DNA from: Candidatus Hydrogenedentota bacterium
GTDB lineage: Bacteria > Hydrogenedentota > Hydrogenedentia > Hydrogenedentales > SLHB01
Reading direction: 5' to 3'
DNA length: 6,069 bases
NCBI GenBank assembly: GCA_003557825.1
Contig: PWNM01000416.1
Span: 1-6,069 of the forward strand
A program made the position numbers and the translations under genes. Below are positions 1 to 4,667 of the stretch, piece by piece (within the stretch, counting starts at the first letter, position 1; every line of letters starts with the position of its first letter). Below the pieces are notes generated by a model. The model saw nothing but the letters and a program-made list of their open reading frames with translations, was not told the origin of the DNA and ran no database searches.

Positions 1-418
1 GGCCGACCATCACCGGTTCTTCGTGCCGCTCAATGGCGCGGTTGTCTTTGACCATCTTGTCGCCTACGAGCATCTGAAAGACATCCCGCTCATCTTCGTC
101 ACCGGCGTCGCGTTGTCCGACGACACCCGGGATGCCATCGAGCGTTGCGCGGAAGAAGGGGCTACGGTGGTGTTTTGGGGTCCCCTCGCCAAACAACACG
201 GCTTTGCCGACTACGAGGGAGGTTTCGAGATACACGACCGGGGAGAGGGACGCATTATCCTAACCGACGATTTCAACAGCCGTCGTGTCTTCGCCCAGGT
301 CCACCACCTGATCGGGCTTCCCAATGCCATCCGCTACCGCTTCGGCGATGAGGTGGTCCGCCTCGAACGAGTGACGGACAACGAGGTTCGGGTGGTGCGG
401 AGCCGGGTGGAGCCGTAG
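1..418 (+). CDS. C-terminal fragment of an unrecognised protein, possible GATase-like alpha/beta domain
   Basis: The frame is open from base 2 and ends at TAG 416-418, giving about 138 residues. The true start lies left of the window; a GTG at base 23 is in frame but has no ribosome site and is probably internal. The visible part reads as an alternating beta/alpha fold: a hydrophobic strand (IPLIFVTGVAL), an acidic helix (SDDTRDAIERCAEEGA), then another strand (TVVFWGP). This pattern, with a helix ending in E-E-G-A before a hydrophobic strand, resembles the glutamine-amidotransferase-like domains found near the C-terminus of some glycoside hydrolases (GH42-type). That is a resemblance in pattern only, not an identification. 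A beta-rich tail rich in Arg and Val follows. No catalytic residues can be assigned. The gene converges on the archease gene with a 6-base gap. That the segment is coding is fairly sure; its function is unknown. Confidence 0.72.
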   Translation, partial: ADHHRFFVPLNGAVVFDHLVAYEHLKDIPLIFVTGVALSDDTRDAIERCAEEGATVVFWGPLAKQHGFADYEGGFEIHDRGEGRIILTDDFNSRRVFAQVHHLIGLPNAIRYRFGDEVVRLERVTDNEVRVVRSRVEP

Positions 419-424
419 CGCCGG

Positions 425-832
425 TTACAGGTCGAACAGCACTTCCGCCCGGTATTGCCCATCGCGGTGTTCTACAGCGATGCCGTGGTAAGTGGCCGCC
501 TTGACTTCCGTTTTCCGATCTTCCGGCCTGCACCGATAGCCTTGCAGCACGGCGTCGAGGCGATGGGTGTCGATGCGGTCGAATTCGACGGCCGCCGCGG
601 CGAAGTGTTCCACATCGAGCAGGTAGATCAGCTCCTGCAACCATCGCACCATCAGATCATCGAGGCCGTCGCCCTCGAGCTGGATCCGTCGGGTATAGGG
701 CGTCTCGTCGCGTCGGTCTTGCAGGGCCACGGCATACAACGCGTCCATGGCCGATGTGAATAGCTCGTCGAGGTTTGCGCCCCAACACGCGACCCGCTCA
801 TCCGCCACGTGATCGAGGAAGCGGAACGGCAT
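425..832 (-). CDS. Archease (putative RtcB RNA-ligase activator)
   Basis: This 135-residue protein has the usual archease length and end-to-end family pattern. The N-terminal FLDHVADE matches the family's H-T-A-D stretch, with the acidic residue at Asp11. It is followed by a Gly-containing turn and the LDELFTSAMDALYAV helix, an acidic L-x-x-L-M-V-R-W-L-Q-E-L helix around residues 57-70, then KTEVKAATYHGIAV (about 107-120). It ends in VLFDL, with Asp134 at the conserved C-terminal acidic position. In characterised archeases the conserved N- and C-terminal acids bind a divalent metal, and the protein speeds guanylylation and turnover of the RNA ligase RtcB; no rtcB is in the window. The reading frame stays open upstream to about 1297, but that part lies inside the radical SAM gene. 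ATG 832 follows the upstream TAG by two bases. Only a weak GGCG-type ribosome site is visible, so translation is probably coupled to the upstream gene. Stop is TAA. Confidence 0.88.
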   Translation of the reverse strand: MPFRFLDHVADERVACWGANLDELFTSAMDALYAVALQDRRDETPYTRRIQLEGDGLDDLMVRWLQELIYLLDVEHFAAAAVEFDRIDTHRLDAVLQGYRCRPEDRKTEVKAATYHGIAVEHRDGQYRAEVLFDL

Positions 833-834
833 CG

Positions 835-2940
835 CTACACGCCATGGGTGAGCGCCGTTACCCAGAACCGTATGGCCAACATGGTTTCGAGATAGACCAA
901 TTTTACGGCCTGGGTCAGATCCAACGACAGGATCCGTCCCTTCCGAAGCTGGGTCAGGAGATTCTTGCGATATTCGTTGAGCTGCCGCCGGCGCGCCACA
1001 TAGTGGATAGCCACTTCTTCGTAGCCGCTGAGGAGGCTGTTTGAAATGTACTGCTGCGCCGAGACCACCGTAGCCCATGACGGCGCTTGCATGTCGAAGG
1101 ACCGCAGATAGGCGTCCACTTCCTGGGCCTTGTGTTGGATCGCCTTGCAGGTCTGTTTTCCGATGGTCGGCCGCTCCTGGCTCAGCGCATGGAGCCGTTC
1201 CGAAGCTGTGGCCAGCATGTTGCGAACTTCCTGAGCGGCCACATCGCATCGGCCTTTCAGGTCCGATTCCATGACCTGCTGCCGCGCCGTAGCCCATCGG
1301 GTGCGCAAATCGGCCAGCGTCGCCCAGCGAGGATCGTCTGGTTTGCGGGTGAGCATCCAGATCTCCTGGAACTCCAAAAACAATTGGGCGTAGACCTTCG
1401 TCCCCCAGGCCAGATCCTTAATCCGCCGCCACCCATACTGGAACACATTCTCGCGCGGGAATTCGGGCCGTCGCGCCTTTCGGTCCTTGAGGCGGAACAA
1501 TCCGGTACCCATGGGATGGGTTCGCACAAATACGCCCGACCAGCGGTACCACAGCGACGTCCAGAACAACGGCCAATAGGCTTTCCGGGGCGCGCGCAGC
1601 AGGATGTTGACCACGTTCTCCGGGCTGTAGAAATCCTTCCACGCCGCATGGAACGTGTCGCGCCACGAGCCGGGCGCAAAATTCGGATGACGGAAGGTTT
1701 CGTGGGTGCTTTCGTAGTTGTTCACGTCGGCGTCGATGGGCACGCCCTGTTGATGCATCTCGTAGTGGTCTTGCGAACCGGGCAGCGGAGTGAGCATGAA
1801 GAACGAGGCTTCGTCTACCTGCACATGGTCGCGCAAGAGCTCGACATCGCGGATGACCGATTCCTGGGTATCAAAGGGCAAACCGATGATATAGCCCACA
1901 TGGACCCGGACCCCGGCCTTGTGCCATGTTTCCACCATAGCGGCATAGGCTTCCGCATCGTTCTGTCGCTTGCCGGTGGCTTCGAGATTGTCCGGGTTCA
2001 CCGTTTCCATCCCGACAAATACCGTGTCGCACCCTGCCGACTCGGCCTTCTTGACAAATCCCGGTAGCCGATAGGCCTGGGTATCCACTTGCATCATGAA
2101 GTGGAGGTTCATGCCCTCGGCTCGCAGTTGGGCCATTCCGTCGAACAGGTCTTCCCAGGCATGGCTGCGGGACATGTTGTCGTCGGTGAAAAAGTATTGT
2201 GTTACGCCCTCGGTATAGTTTTCGCGGATGCTTTCCAGAATCGCCTCCGCCGAACGGCACCGCATCCGGCGGCCTTGCACATTAATGATAGTGCAAAAGG
2301 AACACCCGAACGGGCAGCCCCGGCTTGTATCGAGGGTCGCCATGTTCTTGAGCAAGAACCGACTCAGATACTGCTTGTCCGGCCTCGGCACGGGCGCATT
2401 GGCCAGGTCCGGCGGTTCCGACGCCGCATAGACCGGCTGAAGCCGATCGTCCAGGGCATCGCGAAGCAGCTCCGCCATCATACCCGGCGCTTCGACTTCG
2501 CCCTTCACCAGCGTCACGCCCGCATCGAGCACCCGTTGCACTTCGTGGGTCGGCTCATCAAACATGGCCAAAATGCCGCTCACATGGAATCCGCCGATGA
2601 GTACCGGCACGCCCGCCGCCCGCAATTCGAGGGCAAGATCCGCTGCGCGGGCAAACTGGTTGCTTTGCACTCCCACCAGCCCCACCACCACGCGGTGTTT
2701 GCCTCGGCGGTGCTCGCGAATGATCCGCTTCAGCGGTGGGCGCTGCACGCAATCATCGAAGACCGACACGGAGACATCTACCTCGGGTCCGAGTTCGCCC
2801 CGGCTGCCCACGTCTTCGGTGAGCGATTTGAGGCACATCAGGCTGTTTGATGGGACCACGCCGCGCCAATACCGATGGACATATCCGTCGTCATCGTATC
2901 GCGAGGGGACTATATAGTGAACATGAAGGGTGCGGGTCAT
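835..2940 (-). CDS. B12-binding-type radical SAM protein with helical C-terminal extension
   Basis: The product is 701 residues. Residues about 55-150 look like the Rossmann-type cobalamin-binding domain that precedes the radical SAM core in class B enzymes: strand VVVGLVGVQSNQ (84-95), a helix, then VPVLIGGFHVSG (111-122). The DxHxxG cobalamin motif is absent, as in several members of this group, so B12 binding is not proven. The core (about 200-420) has the [4Fe-4S] motif CPFGCSFC with Cys209, Cys213 and Cys216, then FFTDDNMS (250-257), FVGMETVNPDNLE (308-320) and HVGYIIGLPFDTQES (347-361), all typical radical SAM strand motifs. An aromatic/basic segment (about 440-500) and a mostly helical tail (about 540-701) follow. 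The substrate cannot be told from sequence. It lies 79 bp after trpS, has its own promoter, and leads an apparent two-gene unit with archease. ATG 2940 is preceded by AGAAAGG. Confidence 0.9.
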   Translation of the reverse strand: MTRTLHVHYIVPSRYDDDGYVHRYWRGVVPSNSLMCLKSLTEDVGSRGELGPEVDVSVSVFDDCVQRPPLKRIIREHRRGKHRVVVGLVGVQSNQFARAADLALELRAAGVPVLIGGFHVSGILAMFDEPTHEVQRVLDAGVTLVKGEVEAPGMMAELLRDALDDRLQPVYAASEPPDLANAPVPRPDKQYLSRFLLKNMATLDTSRGCPFGCSFCTIINVQGRRMRCRSAEAILESIRENYTEGVTQYFFTDDNMSRSHAWEDLFDGMAQLRAEGMNLHFMMQVDTQAYRLPGFVKKAESAGCDTVFVGMETVNPDNLEATGKRQNDAEAYAAMVETWHKAGVRVHVGYIIGLPFDTQESVIRDVELLRDHVQVDEASFFMLTPLPGSQDHYEMHQQGVPIDADVNNYESTHETFRHPNFAPGSWRDTFHAAWKDFYSPENVVNILLRAPRKAYWPLFWTSLWYRWSGVFVRTHPMGTGLFRLKDRKARRPEFPRENVFQYGWRRIKDLAWGTKVYAQLFLEFQEIWMLTRKPDDPRWATLADLRTRWATARQQVMESDLKGRCDVAAQEVRNMLATASERLHALSQERPTIGKQTCKAIQHKAQEVDAYLRSFDMQAPSWATVVSAQQYISNSLLSGYEEVAIHYVARRRQLNEYRKNLLTQLRKGRILSLDLTQAVKLVYLETMLAIRFWVTALTHGV

Positions 2941-2951
2941 TGGGACTACTG

Positions 2952-2958
2952 CCTTTCT
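2952..2958 (-). promoter_or_regulatory. Ribosome binding site of the radical SAM gene
   Basis: On the minus strand AGAAAGG lies 11 bases before the ATG at 2940. The identical heptamer precedes trpS, which supports both start choices. Confidence 0.5.
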
Positions 2959-2973
2959 CTAGAATATAATGAT

Positions 2974-3003
2974 ATTATAGCATAATTCGCCAAATAGTTT
3001 CAA
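2974..3003 (-). promoter_or_regulatory. Sigma-70-type promoter for the radical SAM-archease unit
   Basis: On the minus strand TTGAAA (3003 to 2998) and a perfect TATAAT (2979 to 2974) are separated by 18 bases in the only strongly AT-rich stretch of the window. Transcription should start near 2967, leaving a leader of about 27 nt before the ATG at 2940. The promoter begins about 17 bp after the trpS stop, so the downstream pair can be expressed independently of trpS. No intrinsic terminator separates trpS from it, so read-through is also possible. Confidence 0.7.
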
Positions 3004-3019
3004 GGGTCCCAAGGGCGGC

Positions 3020-4081
3020 TTAGGCCCGATAGAGGCTGTGTCCAATACCCATCGCTTTCCGGCATGCCTCTACTGTATCTAACGCCACAGGCGTAACTTT
3101 TATTGCATTTTCCCGCAGGAACTCCTTCACATACTCCTCCGTATTATCGGGGGCATGGAACCGCTCGATGATGGGCGCGTTGAAGGCCGAGACGTATTCG
3201 GCCAGCGTCGTCTTCAGCGTTCCGTAGAACTTTTCGCCCCGGCGGTATTTGCCGACGAAGTCAAGGTACACCTCTTCGGGCGCGAGCAAGTGCAGGATCC
3301 GGTACAACGCCCCAACGCTCGCCGGCATTTGCGGGATGACCACGTCGGGGTCGGTGCTTTCGCTTTCGAGGGGCAGGGGATCCGTCGAGGTCTGAACGCC
3401 CTTGAGTTTCTTGAGCACCGTTTTGGGATCATCCAGCAGGTCGAGGGTGTTGTTCTCGCTCTTGCCCATCTTCTCCGAACCGTCGAGGCCGGGCAACCGC
3501 AAGGCGTTGCGCGCCACCGGAGCCGGCACTTTGAGGGTCTCGCCAAAGCGGGCATTGAACTTCTGAGCGATGTCCATGGCCATTTCGACATGTTGCCGCT
3601 GGTCGTCGCCCACGGGTACGATGTCCGCCTTTACAATCAGGATGTCCGCCGCCATCAATACCGGATACCCCAACAGCCCGTAGGACAGCGGGTTCCCCTC
3701 CGTACCGTCTCGGCGCTCGGGCAGCTTCGATAGTTTGTCTTTATAGGTCGTTCCCCGTTCGAGGTGGCCGATATTCGTCACCATGCCGAGCAGCAGGGTG
3801 AGCTCCGCCGTACAGGGTAAATCGCTCTGGCGGTAGATGATCGACCGGTCCGGGTCCAGTCCACATGCCACATAGGTCCGCAGCATATCGATGGTCTGTT
3901 GATAAAAATCCACCCGCTCGACGATGGTCGTCAACGCGTGATAGTCCGCTATGAAATAATAGCAGCGATACCCTTCTTCCTGGAGCTTCAGGAAGTGTTG
4001 GATCGCGCCGAAATAGTTCCCATAGTGAAGCCGTCCCGTCGGACGGATGCCGGATAGGATGATCTCGTTCTTCTCCGCCAT
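3020..4081 (-). CDS. trpS: Tryptophanyl-tRNA synthetase
   Basis: This cytoplasmic class Ic aminoacyl-tRNA synthetase charges tRNA-Trp with tryptophan using ATP. At 353 residues it is of normal bacterial length, complete at both ends. Residues 11-26 (GIRPTGRLHYGNYFGA) hold the HIGH-equivalent signature. Residues 43-50 (FIADYHAL), 97-112 (LLLGMVTNIGHLERGT) and 138-150 (GYPVLMAADILIV) are characteristic TrpRS core segments, and VPVGDDQRQHVEMAMDIA (155-172) is a family hallmark. The ATP-binding KMSKS loop appears as KMGKS (204-208), a tolerated variant in TrpRS. The C-terminal helical domain ends in GHSLYRA. ATG 4081 is preceded by AGAAAGG at six bases. It is the first gene of the minus-strand block and lies divergent to the secreted-protein gene. 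No T-box or Trp-codon leader peptide is seen upstream. Confidence 0.97.
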   Translation of the reverse strand: MAEKNEIILSGIRPTGRLHYGNYFGAIQHFLKLQEEGYRCYYFIADYHALTTIVERVDFYQQTIDMLRTYVACGLDPDRSIIYRQSDLPCTAELTLLLGMVTNIGHLERGTTYKDKLSKLPERRDGTEGNPLSYGLLGYPVLMAADILIVKADIVPVGDDQRQHVEMAMDIAQKFNARFGETLKVPAPVARNALRLPGLDGSEKMGKSENNTLDLLDDPKTVLKKLKGVQTSTDPLPLESESTDPDVVIPQMPASVGALYRILHLLAPEEVYLDFVGKYRRGEKFYGTLKTTLAEYVSAFNAPIIERFHAPDNTEEYVKEFLRENAIKVTPVALDTVEACRKAMGIGHSLYRA

Positions 4082-4087
4082 GAAAAA

Positions 4088-4094
4088 CCTTTCT
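4088..4094 (-). promoter_or_regulatory. Ribosome binding site of trpS
   Basis: On the minus strand AGAAAGG is followed by six bases and then ATG 4081. It fixes the start of trpS and matches the site in front of the radical SAM gene. Confidence 0.6.
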
Positions 4095-4121
4095 ACTGTG
4101 TCGGTTTGGATTCGGGTGGAT

Positions 4122-4138
4122 GGGCCCGGACGGGGCCC
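4122..4138 (-). other. GC-rich hairpin in the trpS leader
   Basis: GGGCCC (4122-4127), a 5-base loop and GGGCCC (4133-4138) form a perfect 6-bp hairpin about 40 nt before the trpS start. No U-tract follows on the minus strand, so it is not an intrinsic terminator. It may only be a stable 5' UTR element. Confidence 0.35.
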
Positions 4139-4152
4139 CGGAATGCCGTCGA

Positions 4153-4182
4153 ATGATACCCGAACGGGCCTGCTTCTGTCCA
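4153..4182 (-). promoter_or_regulatory. Possible trpS promoter
   Basis: On the minus strand TGGACA (4182 to 4177) and TATCAT (4158 to 4153) are separated by 18 bases, one mismatch each from consensus. This would give a leader of about 65 nt carrying the GC-rich hairpin. An alternative -10, TATGAT at 4231 to 4226, has no acceptable -35 box. Confidence 0.35.
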
Positions 4183-4227
4183 GAATACCGGCCGATAGGG
4201 CCGTTCAAGTTGATCCGCAACCCCTAT

Positions 4228-4242
4228 CATACGTACAGTATG
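4228..4242. repeat. Small inverted repeat upstream of trpS
   Basis: CATAC (4228-4232) and GTATG (4238-4242) are perfect arms around 5 bases. CCCC (4221-4224) and GGGG (4248-4251) flank them, so a hairpin or a protein-binding dyad is possible. The role is unknown. Confidence 0.3.
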
Positions 4243-4382
4243 CGCACGGGGAGGAGGAAACCCCGCGAAAACGACGCGCCCGTGTAGCACCGATTGCGGC
4301 GTGCACCTTTGATTTTCAGAGGGAAAGATACGACTACTGCGCAATTCGGTTCGCCAAGGGAGCCATTTGCGACGGGCCGTTG

Positions 4383-4411
4383 TTGACACCATTTTAGCGG
4401 TGTGATATAAG
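4383..4411 (+). promoter_or_regulatory. Strong extended -10 promoter of the leader RNA and secreted-protein gene
   Basis: A perfect TTGACA (4383-4388), a 17-base spacer and TATAAG (4406-4411) form a near-consensus housekeeping promoter. A TGN extended -10 element sits directly upstream of the -10 box (4403-4405). Transcription should start near 4417-4419. It is divergent to trpS. An ACACC-N8-GGTGT dyad (4386-4403) overlaps the -35 box and spacer and could be an operator. Confidence 0.8.
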
Positions 4412-4417
4412 CTGTAT

Positions 4418-4644
4418 AGGATTGTAGACTGGTTGGAGCGATGCTCCAACCCTTCCCGAGCGGGTATCGGGGCTGTGAAGCCGCCGGGGGGCCCAATTCG
4501 GCACAATACGTAGTGGGAGATTCTGACCGGAAGCGATACCCTAAATCGTTTTTGGCAGTCGTTAGGACTCTAGGGAAGGAAACATGCACGCGGGAAATCG
4601 CCGAAGATCGCTCCACGAGACATCGGGTCTCGGGAGCGTTTTTT
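4418..4644 (+). ncRNA. Structured leader RNA, candidate attenuator or riboswitch of unknown class
   Basis: About 225 nt lie between the strong promoter and an intrinsic terminator, with the gene's ribosome site 10 bases further on. Visible helices are: GGTTGGAGC (4431-4439) with GCTCCAACC (4443-4451), perfect with a 3-nt loop; CTTCCC (4452-4457) with GGGAAG (4573-4578), extendable by GAG/CUC across a 2-nt bulge; GGGTATCG (4462-4469) with CGATACCC (4534-4541), perfect over 8 bp; and GGCU-GUGA-AGCC (4471-4482), a GNRA-type tetraloop hairpin. TGGAGCGAT (4434-4442) is the exact complement of ATCGCTCCA (4607-4615), which holds the terminator 5' arm, so hairpin 1 and the terminator compete with an alternative pairing. 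The layout fits transcriptional attenuation of the downstream gene. I could not match it to the TPP, SAM, cobalamin, glycine, c-di-GMP, ydaO or T-box consensus. A stand-alone small RNA remains possible. Confidence 0.6.
4609..4644 (+). terminator. Rho-independent terminator in front of the secreted-protein gene
   Basis: CGCTCC (4609-4614) pairs with GGAGCG (4633-4638), and CGAGA (4616-4620) with TCTCG (4628-4632), with one bulged A (4615) and a 7-nt loop. Six T residues follow (4639-4644). It lies between the promoter and the start codon, so it would stop transcription before the gene unless bypassed. The reverse strand lacks a U-tract, so it acts only on the plus strand. Confidence 0.85.
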
Positions 4645-4653
4645 GTTCCTGCC

Positions 4654-4658
4654 GGAGG
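4654..4658 (+). promoter_or_regulatory. Ribosome binding site of the secreted-protein gene
   Basis: GGAGG with a 9-base spacer to the GTG at 4668 decides this start over the in-frame ATG 13 codons further in, which would cut away the basic N-terminus of the signal peptide. Confidence 0.75.
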
Positions 4659-4667
4659 TATTCACCT

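Larger units (their letters stand above)
4082..4382. other. Intergenic upstream region of trpS
   Basis: No convincing gene lies here. The stretch holds the trpS ribosome site, a GGGCCC hairpin (4122-4138), a possible trpS promoter (4153-4182) and a CATAC-N5-GTATG dyad (4228-4242) flanked by CCCC and GGGG. From about 4243 to 4382 I see nothing recognisable. The short open frames crossing it on both strands lack ribosome sites and protein-like composition. Confidence 0.6.

Noticed and set aside
833..1297. Upstream extension of the archease frame to 290 codons
   Set aside because: The extra 155 residues overlap the radical SAM gene in another frame and have no archease similarity. The family's normal N-terminus begins at ATG 832.
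1087..2067. Long plus-strand open frame of 326 codons opposite the radical SAM gene
   Set aside because: It lies wholly antisense to a gene with clear radical SAM motifs, has no ribosome site, and its His/Pro/Arg-rich product looks like a shadow. The other plus-strand frames at 455-763, 2089-2850 and 3155-3733 are rejected for the same reason.
4521..4580. Weak glycine, cobalamin or TPP riboswitch resemblance (GACCGGAAG, GGCAGTC, TAGGGAAGG)
   Set aside because: Only short fragments resemble the consensus boxes, and they are not in the required order or spacing.
4093..4616. Minus-strand open frames 4093-4506 and 4227-4616
   Set aside because: They run antisense through the leader helices and trpS upstream region, lack ribosome sites and show no protein-like pattern.
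4418..4644. 6S RNA, SRP RNA, RNase P RNA or tmRNA
   Set aside because: The length could suit 6S or SRP RNA, but no SRP domain IV motif, RNase P core or tRNA-like ends are seen, and the terminator beside a ribosome site argues for a leader. 6S RNA cannot be fully excluded by eye.
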